Source of the DNA: Globodera rostochiensis
Lineage: Eukaryota > Nematoda > Chromadorea > Rhabditida > Heteroderidae
DNA: 64,000 bases
Reading direction: 5' to 3'
NCBI GenBank assembly: GCA_018350325.1
Contig: JAEVLN010000030.1
Location: 124,001 to 188,000, forward strand
The position numbers were made by a program, and so were the translations under genes. Shown one piece after another: positions 42,951 to 56,300 of this stretch. The notes below the pieces were generated by a model. It had not been told where the DNA came from and ran no database searches. It saw nothing but the letters and a program-made list of their open reading frames with translations. Positions within the stretch are counted from its first letter, which is position 1; every line of letters starts with the position of its first letter.

Positions 42951-44470
42951 TTATTCTTTTAATTTAATAATTATTCTGTTTTATTGCTTCTTCAAAAAAT
43001 AAAAAACATCACTCAGAAAACCTTATAAAATGGTGTTTTTTGCAAATTGTACGCACATTTTCCTAATTAAATTCGCTAAAACTTTTTTTTTCCCCGATGG
43101 TGCCTGTCGGCACTGCCGGACGCATTATTACTATGGCTAGGATTTATATGTGCTTAAAAATGCTAAAATATGTATTAAAAACCAAAAAATGCCAAAATAT
43201 GGATTTATTATGAAAAAATGGCGAAAGGGCTTTTCTCATGGTAAGGACTCCACGAAAAAAATATGTTAAAACATAAAAATCCGGGCCCCTAAAAAGTTTC
43301 AAAAAGGTACCGTATTTTTAAAATTTTTGTTGCAATTCTCTTAATAATTGAGTAAATTCAAAATTTTTTCTGGGCGGCGCCTATCGGCCGGTCGGGCTCA
43401 GTTTGGCGCGGCTCAGTTTGGCGCCGACGTGTTTGAAACCTTATAACTTTTTGTTTGTTTGATCAAACAAGCATTTTTGGTATCATTCGAAATCACTATG
43501 TCTGTAGATGCTATAATAGAAAAGAGCTAAGCGATTCGACTTAAACAAAGGAAGTTATGAGTCACCGCGCCAAACTGTCACGAAAAATGGCAATTTTCAC
43601 ACATTTTAAGCTATAACTTTTTTTCAAAAAGATTAAATCGGTTACTTTAGCTTGATCAAAGGTTCAGCCTACTAAGAGCTTTTGTATTATACCAATTTTG
43701 TTTGATTTGCTTTCCTAATAACTATGTTGTGACTGATCGCGCCAAAACGAGCGGATCCGCCTATGGGCACCGCCGACCTCACTTTCAGAACCCAAAAATT
43801 GTAAAAATCAAAAAATTGCCCTATTTAAAATTTTTGTTGCAAATCTGTTAACAAATTGTGTTAAAATTCTAAGAATTTCTCGGCGGCGCCCCCCCCCACT
43901 AAAGCAAAATTCGCAAAAAAAATTGCATTTTTGAAAATCGAAATCGGCAAAATTTTTGAAAATCCACGGGAGCAGTTCCAACCCCGAATTGTTGAGGAAA
44001 ATTGTTGGTAGAGAGAAATATGATTAAAAAAGCACATTTCATGACAAAATTAAACATTTTCTGCATTTTTAAACATTTTGTAAAATATCCTTTGCAAAAA
44101 GACGCCTAAAAAAGCACGAATTTTATGAAGTATCCTGACAAAAAATTCAAAATGTTTTGTATTTTTTATGAAAAATTTTGAAAAATTTACTGATCTTGGC
44201 AAGAAAAAACTTCAAAACCGGTGCTTATTTATATTTTGTGCCCTCCTGTGTTATTTATTTAGCCTTTCGGCGCAAACGGTCGAGAAAATTTTAATGGTAA
44301 AGGCAAATTTTGACCAGCTCCACCTTGCTCCAACCGCTGTTGAGCCAGAGATGAGTGATGATGAGGCTTTAGAAGTTGAAGACAATATGTAAGATATTTT
44401 TGAATAAAACAAAATTTTTTATTTCACTTTTGACTCTTACAAAAAAAATTCCCTTATTGGCAATTCCGGC
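42951..44470. other. Host DNA with dispersed GC-rich repeats, no gene seen
   Basis: Contains at least three members of the repeat ending in GGCGGCGCC (about 43310-43400, 43745-43780 and 43825-43890). It also has a segment with GCTCAGTTTGGCGCGGCTCAGTTTGGCGCC at 43397-43426 and related CGCGCCAAA inverted motifs. No coding pattern is visible. Confidence 0.45.
43606..43664 (-). repeat. Inverted relative of the DNA flanking satellite array E
   Basis: The reverse complement reads CCTTTGATCAAGCTAAAGTA and continues to match 40363-40420 for about 55 bases, with at most one difference. Confidence 0.85.
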
Positions 44471-44487
44471 AATCCCAATCTCGGTTC

Positions 44488-44575
44488 AAAATGCTGGTCC
44501 CGATCCCGGCTTTTACGGTCCTGGTCAATCACGGTCCCGGTTTTTTCCCAAAAATCCCGGTCCCGGCCTACTCTA
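44488..44575. repeat. CCCGGTCC-type simple repeat
   Basis: Repeated GGTCCCGATCCCGG, GGTCCCGG and CCCGGTCCCGGCC units, the same style as the other GC-rich simple repeats in this stretch. Confidence 0.55.
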
Positions 44576-45132
44576 ATCAAAACAAATTCATCTCATTTTT
44601 ATTTTCAAAACAAAACATTTTCATTACTGAATTTTTAAACAATTTACGCGAATTTTCCCCGGTAATTCAAATCCCCAACCACGTCAGAGCGGACAAACAA
44701 ACAAAACTAGTGCTCGGCAATGGTCTCGATACTTCCGGTATTATTACACTACCTCAAAAAATTTAAATTTTAACATTTAATTTGGGTCGAGAAACACACA
44801 ACTGAGAGAATACCAAATTTCGAACTCAATTGAATAAATTAAATTTTTTTTTCAACTGGACCATTCTCAACACTTGGCCATGGGTGTATTTAGTGAATGG
44901 CCATAGAGTTCACCTATCAACAGTAATGAAAATATTACTTTTATTGATTGGGATACTGATAAATGTCGATCATTTTACATAATAGGCACTGGGGTAAATG
45001 GATCACGAAGTCTTTATCTTAAAATCGGGATTAGTTGGTGCTTCGCAATCTTGATTGCATCCTGCACTTAGATCAACATCTCCAAACGGATAAACGCAAC
45101 TAAATAAATATACATTCATGATTTGGCGTAAT
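44576..45132. other. Host DNA, nothing recognised
   Basis: AT-rich sequence with short open frames only. I see no motif, splice pattern or repeat relation. Confidence 0.4.
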
Positions 45133-45140
45133 TACAAATT

Positions 45141-46250
45141 TAGGGTTGTTCACGGTCGGTTTTAAACCGGTACCCCCGGTTTTCGGTTTTGGTTTTTAGC
45201 CGACACCCGGTTAACCGAAAACCGTAATAGGCGCCGCCGAAAAATTTTGACTCTATTTTTTAAGTTACACAAAAAATTTCCCATTTTTGCCTCAAAAACT
45301 AAGAAATTTTCACAGTTCAAAAAGTGGCAAAAACAAAATCTTAAAAAAAAATTGAAAAATTAAGAGAATCGCTAATAATTTATGGACGCGGGGAGAGGTG
45401 GTTCGGCGGTGCCGCCAATAAAATTTAGAATTTTTGACTCAATATGTATGTTAGGAGCAGAGCTGATCAAATTCGTAAATTTTGGACCAATTTTTTTAAA
45501 CAAGTTTTGTTAAAATTTAAAATTTTCTCCGGCGCGGGGACCCGGCTCAGCCAGTGGCTTTTTTAGGCCTATTAAGCTTCTGAGACAGGGGGCGGGTCAG
45601 AAAATTTGGAATTTTTGAGTCAATTTGTTAAAAGATTTGCACACAAAATTTTAAAAATACGACAATTTTTGTTAGCTTTTTAGGGATGGGAGGGGCTCGG
45701 CGACGCCAAAAGGTCTGTCGGAAAATGTTTTTGAATTTTTAAAGGAATTTTTTACAAAAATTGGTCCAATAATTAGCAATTTTACAAAGAAAAAATTTAA
45801 ACAAAATTTGTTTCGTCCACCATAGATGCTCACCGAAAAATTCATTTTTTGAATATTGAATAAATTGGTCCAATCAAAAAAAAAAGAACGAAAAAACTTA
45901 TGCTTGTATCTAAATTAAAAAAAACTGGGAAATTAAAAAACCTTTGGAATTGTTACACGCCGTAAAGTTCAGAGGAGGTTTGAAAAAACAATTAACGCAG
46001 TCGGGATCTGAACCTCCTCCCACCCACTGTTGAACTCCCAACATCACTCACCCCTACAACAGCACTTTCATCAACAATCTCCCACAAAATCCCATCATAA
46101 GGTTGTATTTTTTAAACCGAAAAACCGGTACCCCCGGTTTTCGGTTAGGCCGGTTTTACAACCCCCGGTTTTTCGGTTTCGGTTTTTAGGCCAAAAAAGC
46201 CGGTTTTCGGTTTCGGTTTCGGTTCTGTTAACCGACCGTGAACAACCCTA
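45141..46250. mobile_element. Non-autonomous hAT-type element, 1.1 kb
   Basis: The element starts TAGGGTTGTTCACGGTCGG and ends with its exact reverse complement, CCGACCGTGAACAACCCTA. The flanking octamers are TACAAATT (45133-45140) and TACAAAAT (46251-46258), an 8-bp target duplication with one mismatch. Both ends carry subterminal arrays of CCGGTTTTCGG or GGTTTCGGTTTCGG. TAGGG termini, 8-bp duplications and subterminal repeats are hAT features. The interior has no transposase. Confidence 0.8.
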
Positions 46251-46536
46251 TACAAAATGATCCGTTTAAATTAAAATATTTTATACCGCGCAAAAGCAGC
46301 GTCGCGACAACCACGAATGTGATCGATGGTGCGGCGGGGCCGGCACCATTAGTGGCAGTCGAATTCTCCACAGTGTCGAACTGGAAGGTGTGGTGGGCGA
46401 GAGTAGTAGCGGTAGTCGATCTCAGGGCGATTGGTGTTGAGCCTCGCCTTGGCGATGGCAATCCAACCCAACTAATAGGGATTGTATATACTTTTTTTAA
46501 GATTTCCCCCCCCCCCCCAGGAGTGAAGCAGAATTC
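46251..46536. other. Region 3' of the secreted cysteine-rich gene
   Basis: Mixed composition with a run of C at 46506-46519. A frame is open on the plus strand, but no motif supports a gene. Confidence 0.35.
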
Positions 46537-47257
46537 TCAAAAAATTGTATTATGCCACAAGATGCACAACTGCTCATGAACGAACTCAGCATTGCAAGAT
46601 TTGTAGATGTGCCAGCTCCAGAAGGGACAAGTGTCGCAGTGAATGAATCCGTTCTTCTTAGCACAGATGGCGTCAAAATCTGAAGCACAGCCACCACCGC
46701 GAATTTGACATGCGTGTACACCAAAGATAGATTTACCAGTTTCTGAGGAAATGTTATTAAAAATTATTGAGTTAAGTGCTAAGACCGCGGGACAAACTCT
46801 TAACCAAAAAGGTGTATCGGCCCCATTTTAGGGCTCGACACTCAATTGACCACATTCTTGGCCTTGGCTCGTTTGCCTACCACTTTTTAAATAAAAATAG
46901 TGCACATAAATAATGATTTTAAGAATTTTCCAAAGAAATCATACTTTTTTCAAAACAAACAACCCGCTGGCACCCAGGAACACCTCCAGCTTTGCACGCT
47001 TTTTCGTCCAAGCTGTCCCCCGTTTTGAGGTCTACTATTGACCAACTGTCCGTGATTTTGTAAAGTTCTTCGAGTTCTTTAGTGCCTTCACGAATACGAA
47101 GGCTGTAAGCGCATTTGTGAGCTGCATTAAATTTTTTTAAGTTAATAAATTTTTAAACTTTCAAAAGGTTACTTCTAAAGAAAACATCGACGACTTCATC
47201 AGCATGGGTGCGTGCGATGTAGAAAATCACAATAAGCGCTCGAAGATTTGCATACAT
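46537..47257 (-). CDS. Secreted cysteine-rich protein
   Basis: Four exons on the minus strand (47257-47173, 47121-46974, 46882-46851, 46742-46537) join in phase to about 156 residues. Exon 1 encodes MYANLRALIVIFYIARTHAD, a clear signal peptide. Exon 2 reads HKCAYSLRIREGTKELEELY to DEKACKAGG. The last exon carries most cysteines: ACQIRGGGCASDF, AICAKKNGFIHCDTCPFW and KSCN. Ten cysteines in the mature protein suggest five disulfides. The 32-base third exon is the weakest part; a donor nearby at CAGCGG/GTTG is an alternative but leads to a stop. I do not recognise the family. Confidence 0.65.
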
Positions 47258-47778
47258 TTTAATGAATAGTTTTAGTTATTATCAACCTATAGAATGCAAA
47301 TGATAAATTTGATCAGAAATGAATAATTTAATGGTTAGGAATGGCCTTATATTCACACATTCACCGCTTTCAAATTCCAAACCAATAAACGACTATCGGA
47401 AAATGATTGGCTGATTCATTATGAGAAATAATTTGGTGCATAACAGGGGGGGGGGGGGGGGGGGGAACACGGATACGGACACGGCAAAGCGTCGAATGTT
47501 GGCTGATTCATATGGGAAAATGAGATTTATAATAAAATGTTGGTACATTTATAATTTTAATTGCGCGTTTTTTTAAATAATTCATTTTTATAATTCACCA
47601 CTTTTTTTGAAATGTTTTATGATAAAAATTAAATTAATTCAATAAAACAAAAATAATAAAAAATGGTCATAAAGTAGACAAACACAACAAGTTCCTTAAA
47701 ATTTGACAACAATTAAACTTAAAATTTGCATTTTAAAGTTAGATCAATAGGCCTTGCTTAAAAATATGGCATTATCTT
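47258..47778. other. Intergenic region with a poly-G run
   Basis: A run of 20 G at 47447-47466 sits in AT-rich DNA. It probably includes the promoter of the cysteine-rich gene and the 3' end of the next minus-strand gene. No gene is seen. Confidence 0.5.
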
Positions 47779-48179
47779 TCAGCGGAGGCGCTTAATCAAA
47801 TCGTTCGTCCAGCGCTTGCAGTTTTTGTAGACAAAATTGTAGTTGGTCCACATGTCGCTGAACACATTTTCGATGTCCTCGTAAGCCGTGGTTTTGATCC
47901 CGGACAGCTCAGTTGGCGGATACGTTTTCGTGTACCGTCCAAATTCTTTGCTCAATTCCCCGGGGCCCATAGTCTCGTAGGTGACGTGCACCTCATGGCC
48001 ACACGAGCTGCCCCTGTACAGCACCTCCAGGGCCGTGTGAATGAGGTCTGAAACAAAACAAATAAAAAAATCGGAAGGCTGGCCTTTTAATGATCAGTGC
48101 CACATTTGGAGACCGGACAAGACACGCGGGCACCTGGAGTATAAACCGGGTTCAACGAACTGAGATACCGCGCAACCAT
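47779..48179 (-). CDS. Small papain-fold (PPPDE/LRAT-like) peptidase-like protein
   Basis: Two exons on the minus strand (48179-48134 and 48047-47779) join through an 86-nt GT-AG intron into about 104 residues. The order of motifs suggests a permuted papain-fold enzyme of the PPPDE/LRAT kind: a histidine in LIHTALEVLYRG, and a cysteine in NFVYKNCKRWTNDL followed by an aromatic residue. In PPPDE proteins the H..VEV histidine and the NC..F cysteine form the catalytic pair. The protein is short for the family (usually about 150 residues), and an exon upstream of 48179 may be missed. No signal peptide is seen in the part found. Confidence 0.5.
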
Positions 48180-50040
48180 TCTTTTCTCGAACAATGAATG
48201 ACTTGCGATTTATAATTAGATTATTCGGTAAATGCCGTCCTCATAAACGAAGGAAAGAGAGAGAAAAGGGGAAGAAAGGAAGTGAGGAAAGGATCGAAAT
48301 CGCTGATCACGAGTATGACAACAGATTCATCACGTGACATCATTAGATTATGATCCGGTCCAGACCAAGCCAAAATCCGTCCCAATCCAGAAGTAGATAA
48401 TGCCTCCATATAATACTGCCCCTACTTGACTTTTTTTTGGTAGACTTTTGTCTGATTGGAAATAAGTGAGGCCGGGGTCCATGGGCGCAAAATCATTTTT
48501 TACGACTTTCTGTTGATATGTATGGTAATGGAAACAATTTCTAAAATTCTTATAAATTATTTTTGATAGTTTAAAAATATTTTTAGGGGGTATTTGGAAA
48601 TTTTTTGAATATTCATTTTTTTGGTCACAAAAATTGGGGGAATGTTATGAAAATTTATAACTTTTTTTTACTGATGATCATTTCGAATGAACTTGGTGTC
48701 ATAAAATGCAGAAAAATAAGCGCTATTTTTATGATAGTATAGTTTTGTGAAAGGTTAAAAATTAAAAAAGTTGTGGTCAATTTTTTTGAAAAAACGGATT
48801 TTTCACAAAAAAAATCATAAAAATTTTGGCAAAGATAGTTTTTAAAAACTCATTAATTAGATAAATAGCTTATTTTTTTCTCTATTAGAAACTATTTTAG
48901 TTGAATTAAAAGCGTTGAGACTAAACCGAGTTATGATCAGAAAAGTGGTTTTTGGATTCAAACCCAAATGGGGGGCCCTTTTGGGATGTAATCGAAAATT
49001 TTAATTATTTTTTTCGATTTTCTTCGTAGTTGTAATGATGCGAAATGTGTTTTAAAGCTTTAAAATCACTACTTCCAATTTTTTGAAAATATTTTTGGTG
49101 AAAATTCATAAATTTTAAAATTTTCATTTTTTTACTGTCTTGTGATAAGTAAAGCAACAAAATTAAACAATATCAAACAGTTGAAATATTTTTAAAAATA
49201 TTAAGTAATAAGTTTACTTCAGCAGCATTAAATGAAATAGGTCTTAAACCCTTGCCATTAATTATTTCTTTTTCTTTATTTTCTGACTCTATTTACTTAT
49301 TATAAATTTCGCCCTCTGAAAAATTTTCTTTAATTTCTAATTAATATTTTTTGCTCATGTTGGAGCCAAAACAAGATATTTTTCTCTTATTTTTGGATCA
49401 TTTAATTTTTTTCTTATATTAATAAAATTTTCCCAAAACATTTCTGATACAGACTGTTTTAGAAAAAATAAAAATAAAATTTATTAAAAAAAGAATAAAT
49501 AGTGCAAACAATAAAACAGAAAAACAAAACGCCAAAAAAGTAAAAAAAGAAAAAGAAGGAGAGCCAAAACAAAAATAACGAATAGAAAAAGGAATAAAAG
49601 ACTAATTAAAGCAATTAACTTTCTATTCTGCAAAATAAACGGTGGTATATTCCTTGTGCGTGTTGTATAATTATATATTTTTACCCTCTATTAAAAATAA
49701 TATAGCTATAAAATAAACAATGCAATTGGAATTATAATATTAAACAAAAAACAAAAAAATTAGGATTAAATGCTAGAGTAAACGGTCAGATTCTTAACAA
49801 TTTTTAGATGGTCGTTGATGTCCGAATTAAATAAATCAATAATCTTCAAATTTAAATTCAGCGTCATAAACGCAAATACTCAAAAGAGCGTTAAAAATGT
49901 TAAATCGGAAAATAATTTAAAAGGGTTGTGGCTGAAATTTGTACTCCGTGTTAAAAATTTTGTAGTTAACTAATCTAATTAATGTGAAAAAATTAAAAAA
50001 AATTCGAAACAATTTACCGAAAAAAGGACACCATATTGCT
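48180..50040. other. AT-rich DNA, no gene seen
   Basis: Long poly-A and poly-T tracts and short open frames only. A GGGGTCCATGGGCGC stretch at about 48474 and GGGGGGCCC at 48970 may mark old repeats, but no ends could be defined. Confidence 0.45.
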
Positions 50041-50300
50041 GTATATGTGGGGGGGGGGTGGGTTGAAAGGGTTTGAGGTTATACCTGGCGTGATCATGGG
50101 GGGGGGGGGTATTTAGTGTGATTGGGATGCACTCCCCGCACCCAACCGTTGTACCTGGCCTTTTTTTGGCTCAATCTTCAGTTCAAACGCAATTCCTGTA
50201 CCCCAAACCGTTGTACCTGGCCCCATTTTTATCCTAATCAGCAGTTCAAAACTGCACACCCCGAACCCCAAACTAGGTAGCGAAGCTCGATAAGCGCGTT
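50041..50300. repeat. G-runs and a duplicated 60-bp segment
   Basis: Two G-runs of nine and thirteen bases (50049 and 50098) are followed by two imperfect copies of a segment starting ACCGTTGTACCTGGCC and containing CAGTTCAAA (about 50145 and 50206). No gene is seen. Confidence 0.55.
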
Positions 50301-53300
50301 AGCGCTTTACCAGCACCTAAAATAGCGTTGTACATCACTCCACTAGTTTATTCTTGTTTGTACTTATTTTTAGTTATGTATACATTATTCATAATTTGTT
50401 TTTTATTTTTACGATATACTAATTAATTGACTTTTTAATATCAATCATTTAAGAATTCTTTTTTTATCTGCTAATGAATTTATATTCGTTATTTTTATTT
50501 TAATTTACAATTATCAATATGCGTCTAATTCGACGCAAAATTGCTTTGCCTGAATTTAAAAAAAAAAAGAAATTTTTTGTCATTTATTGTGCGCAAGTTG
50601 CTAACAATTTGCTAAGTTTTGCTTCTTTTTTTAATCTTTACATTCATCTTCTGTTTCACTTTTCTTGCCTTCTGTTCCCCCTCATTTTTGTAACCGGTGA
50701 TTCATCACAATTTACTTTTTCCAATTTTTACCTGTTTACTTTAATGATCTCCACTACAACGCTGTTTTAACTTTTTACTTTATTTGATTAATTTTACTGT
50801 ACTTTATGATCGCTTGGCAATTTTTGATTGCATTACTTGGCTTTTGTGCAATTGTTTTTTGTTCTGTGTGTTTTTTTGCTATGCGATAATTTTGCTTTAG
50901 TCAACTTGGATGACTGCCACCCACGACTTTATCACAACTTTTTTTTTTTTGCTTGTATCATTTTTCACTTTTTATTTTTATTTATTTTTTCTTTTTGCAA
51001 TTTTTGTCCTTTTGAAATAAGCAATTAAAGCACACACACGTCCCACCCAAGAAAAAAGAGCATGGTTTCCTAATTAAAAAATTGCGTTCAAATTACTCTA
51101 ACCGTCTGACTCTCCCTTTTTAGCACACTATTTCTTCAAAAAATAAAATGTTCAAAAAAGTAACTAAAAAATTATTAGATGGGGTGCGTTCTTATACTGC
51201 GCCAGCATGTTATCGTTTAAAGATAATAAAGATTTATTAAAACAGAGCTGAACCACAAAACTAATGAAAAAGTAAATTCTAAAAAATAAATTCAATTAAA
51301 TTTTGTCGAAATTTCCTTTTAATTAATTAATCGGCACACTAAATAATCAAAACATACGAGCGCGCCAAGGCAAGCTCAACTTGAACGTCTTGCGCTCGGA
51401 TCTGTCGTGAATTTTTAGTGTTTATTTGTCGTGCTGTACATCATGAAACAAAGTATGACGAATTCTTTGTAATGAAAAATCCAAAAAAAGAACACTATTA
51501 AAATTTATTATTTTTTCAGTTAATTGTAAAGCTACGCATCTTATGCCAAAAGAGCTCTTTATTAAACAATTAATTTTAATAATATAAAAAATTTTAAGAA
51601 ATTCTCTGGCGTCAATCAGACGTTCTGATTTGATCTGGCGATTTGTAAATCACATATTATTGAGAGAATACTTCTGTTAAACAACTTAAATATGTTGACA
51701 TTTTGAAAACCTTTGATATCTTAAGTATTATTAATTGGTAGTTTGGCTAAATATTTTTAAGTTACTATGTAAATTATCTGTAGGATGTAATCAAATACTA
51801 TCGCGTCGAAAACATTCTCTTCTGCGGCTTTTCCGCCGAGTTGCATTCTAAAGAATCATGTTAGTAAAAGTTACTCAAACAATATTTAAATATGTTTCTT
51901 TTTATAACTTTTGAGGACGGCGTTTGTGCGACGTTAAGCATTAAGTTATTTTATTGCAAAATTCTGATTATATATATATATATAAAGATATTAATATTTT
52001 TGATTTTTTCAATACAATCGATGTAGAAAGTTTTTATTTTATTCATACAATTATTTTCTCTGAACCTTTTTTAATAAATATTTTTATTTATTTAGAATTT
52101 TTGGTAAAATAAGTATGACTGAGCTAATCTTGTGAATTTATCATAAAGACCAATTTAAATTTTAATCAAGTAAAATTATATGTATATCCTTTGTTTTTGT
52201 TTGTTGTAAGAGGATGTTAATAAATTTTCAGTATTATTTGTTTTAAATTTGTCTCATTTGGAGAGTGGGAACAAATATTTCAACAGTGGAGTTCTACGGT
52301 AATGCTGTTGTAGATGATCAGATCGTCAGCCCCAATTTATTTTGCTTTCAGTGGTTGATTTTTATTCGGACAGAACACCTAAATAATGCGTTTATTTAAA
52401 TTTATTTTTAAGTTTTTGAAATTATAATTTTAACTGCGGCAACGCATACCTTCTTCATTGAATTCAAAAATTTATTTTGCAATGTAATTTAAGATTTTTT
52501 TAGCCTAAAAGTTTTTATGTTAAAAGATTTTTTGTTAGCTTAAAAGTTTTTTATGTTTTGCATATAAACTTCTTATATCTCCGGAATCATCTGCTATATT
52601 GTCAAATAATGCTAATATATCAAAGAATTTAAAGTTTCTCAGATGACCCACAAAACAAAATTTCCCTGCTTGCCCGCCCATAATATTAGCTAATTTAAAC
52701 AATTTTTTTAAATAATTTTGTTTTATTTGTAATTTTTTTCTTTTGTTTGTTTACTGCCAGGTCGAAAATAATTTAATATTGTTTTAAAGTTTTTCATTCT
52801 ACTCGATTTTCAGAGACTGGTGCTTTGTTTAATTGAACTGAGTTTATGTAATGATTTGAGTGAATAATTTACTAATTAAGTTCATAATTAGGCAAATTAA
52901 GTTGGTTATCTAACGATTCACATAGTTTCTTTGTCTTTGATCGTAAAACTGAAAGATTTAAGTAACTGTCAAAGCAATGAGGAAATTTATAAAATCATCA
53001 AATCAAAGGAAATAAATTTCTACCACTTTAAAAATAGTAAAAAATGGAACGGTTCTAATTAATCTATCTTGAGTTTAAAAAAATCATTTAATTAAATATG
53101 CTGTGAGACCACTTAATTTTAAATATTTTATAAAAATCAACTCAAAGCAACTATTTTTCATTGAATATTTATATTTTTATTAGCATTTTCAGCCTTTTCG
53201 TTTCAGTGAAGAAATTTTTTTTTCTTACTTATCCTTATCTGTTTGTTCTCATATTATTTTTAAATTAATATGATTTTTTAAATATTAAATAGAAATGGGC

Positions 53301-56300
53301 AAATGAATATGTATAATTACTTCGTTTGAATTTTATGATGCTATTTAATAAAGTTTTTAAAACTTACTTTCAACTTTCAGTACTTTTTTAAAGTTCCATT
53401 TATAATTTTTGAATTATTTTATAGCAGTAAAATAATTTTTTTTATATTTAGACAGTTATTCCTTCGAGATGTAATGACAAGATGTCCCTTAAAGCAATCA
53501 CAGATCCGGCCTCGAGGCCAATAATTAATTGCCGGTGGAGGTTTTAAAAATTTATCAATGATGACACTTTACGATTTCTAAACCTTTTTTATTCATAGCA
53601 AGTTGTATTTAATTTAAGAGCTTTTTTTTATATTAATAAAATCTAATGTTCGTACAATTGCAAGTTACTTCAAACTAATAATAGTTTACTGCTAAATATC
53701 AATTAATTACTTTAATCTTTTGCTAATAATTATTATATAGATTAATGATTTTGTTAGAATTAATCAAATTTAATGCACATTGTCGTTTGACATCCGCTAT
53801 CCAGCATTGCGACCGCGTCACAAACGGTTTTTATCTTTTCTTGTTTTTTATAGACAAAAGTCTTTTCATTCAAGAATTTTTTATATTTTTTTATAATTAT
53901 ATTTAGGTCAAGGTATAGCTTTCTCATACTTACAATATTATCAATTTTTACTAAGAAGCAATAGTCAATTTTAATGTCGAAGATATTTGTGTTCTTTTGA
54001 TTTTTAATTGTTTTAATGAATACTGCGTGAAGTTGTACATTAAATACTTTGTTAATAAATAAAAAAATTGTTTAAATTTAAAATTTTTATGTTTATGGCA
54101 CCAGACCGCTTAGAGCTTTTCATATACTTTAATTTTAATTGCAAATCGCCTTTGCCTAAGGTAATGATGAAGTAAGTTTATATTTTACATGTCCTTGATC
54201 TATGTGTCGGCTTAATATTTAATTTTAGGATTAATTAGGCAAATTTGAGAAAATTGGGGGTGGAAGAATAGCGAAAACAAACTAAGACTTCTCAATTAAG
54301 GAACCTTCGGAAATTACTAGAAGACAGATTTAGGGTTAAACGGTTTTAGTTTGGAATTATTTCGATTATTCAATTTTTTTTTAATGATTTTAATTTGGTT
54401 GAGATTTTCTTTGATAATATTTGTTGCCTAATATTTGTTGTAGTAAAAAGCCAGCAGCTACTATGATATCTCCTTTTTTTATACTTATATTGGAAATTTC
54501 TTCATCCAAATTTTATTTAAGTTTTTTTTTAATTTATTATTACTTTTAGTCTTTTTCACGCTAGTCGCGACTCAATAATTTGGTTTAAATTATTTATCTA
54601 ATTTTTTTAAATGTAATAATTTTCTAAATGTGAACATGTCCGCGACAAAGGACATGGTGCAGCAATGTTCACGAGTCCAACCTCGATTATGGAAGCATTA
54701 ACATAATTCCCTTTCATGATCTGTTCATCTTTTAATAAATATTTCAGTTTTTTTTAAAATTAACGTTAGTTTTAGCATTATCTAGAATTAAATCACTGTC
54801 GTGACATTAAGCCGGTTATTATTTTATTCGCCGTATTTAAATTTTAATTATTATATTGTTTTTTGATTTTGGGTTTAGCGTCGTCGACGGTTATGTCTTT
54901 TAAACTAAGCAACTATTATTTCTGAAGTTTTTGTAACATTTAAAATGTAATAATAGTTTTAGGTTTAAACAAACCTTTAAAATGCATTTAAAACTATTTA
55001 AAGTTTTTATCGGCCGATGTTTTTTTGCAAAATGTTTTTTTAATTAAGTTAATTTTAATTATTTTTTTTATTTAACCGAGCATTAGATTAGATTAAATTA
55101 TCCTTGATAATTTATTGCCGTTTTCAATACATTTTGGGTAAAATATAACGGTTACTTCATTGTATTTAATTCGATTTATCGAGAACTTTAATTAAAAATA
55201 ACACCTATTTTTCACATATTTTAATAATTATTTTTATTCCTTTTCTATAGATTATTTACCTCGTTATCTATTTCATATTCCTTTCAAGTATGTTCAATGT
55301 ATTACTTTAAACTTATTGCGCTAAACTTTTTCAGAGCACCAATCAAAAGTAGTTTTAATTATAATATTATTTGCAATCTTTAACCCTTAAATTTTGATTT
55401 GGATTCTATTACTTTTGTATTTAAAAAGTCAAATCATAGTTTTTTTTTTTTTTTGTTAAAAAATTTGTAATAATAGTTCTCTTTAACACAATTTTTTAAA
55501 TTTTGCGTTTAATGTATTTTTGTCTTTTTTTTAGGGTTGTTAATTTCAATAGTGACTTTGTTCATACCTCATAATCTCGCATTTGCCTTGACAAAAAACA
55601 TTAAACTTTAATTTTGCATCAATTATAAAGCTATTTATTAACTGGGATTAAGTTTTGTATTGACTATAACAAAAAAAAGTTGTCATTCTCAGAATCGTAA
55701 TATAATAAATCCTTATTCCGACGAACAAATATTTCCATTTTTGTTTTTCTGGCCCACAGCGTTAATTATTATAATTTCCATTAATCACAAAATGTCAATA
55801 TTTTTAGTTTCAACTCTTAAATAGTTTTTTTTCCTGGTGTCTTATTCTTTTCTGATCGGCTTTTCTTTCGTTTACACAGCGGCTCAAAAAACGAGATGTG
55901 TGCCAATAAATAGAGAGTGCGAGAGAATTAAACAAATTTCCTTTCTTTCTCTAACTTTCTCTCGTTTGGCGTTCTCTCTCAACTTTTTTAACAATGAAAA
56001 AAGCATCCCGCACTTCGCTCTGGAAAACTTTTTTTCCCTCTGGCCGATTCTGCTCAAACTTTCACCATCTCTTGAGAACAAAATAATACATTCATTAATG
56101 CATCAGTTTTTTGATTAATGCATCCATTCATGAGATAGGGGTAAAAATGTGCATAATTTTATTTTTTGTAGATATTATGGCAAAAAGAAAATTATTGTGC
56201 AAAAACAATTGTTCGAATTTAGTAAAATTCGAAAGCCCTTGATTCGTAGAAGCTATTTGTAAGGAAGAGCTAAGCGATTGGATAGCTCTCAAGAAGGTTA

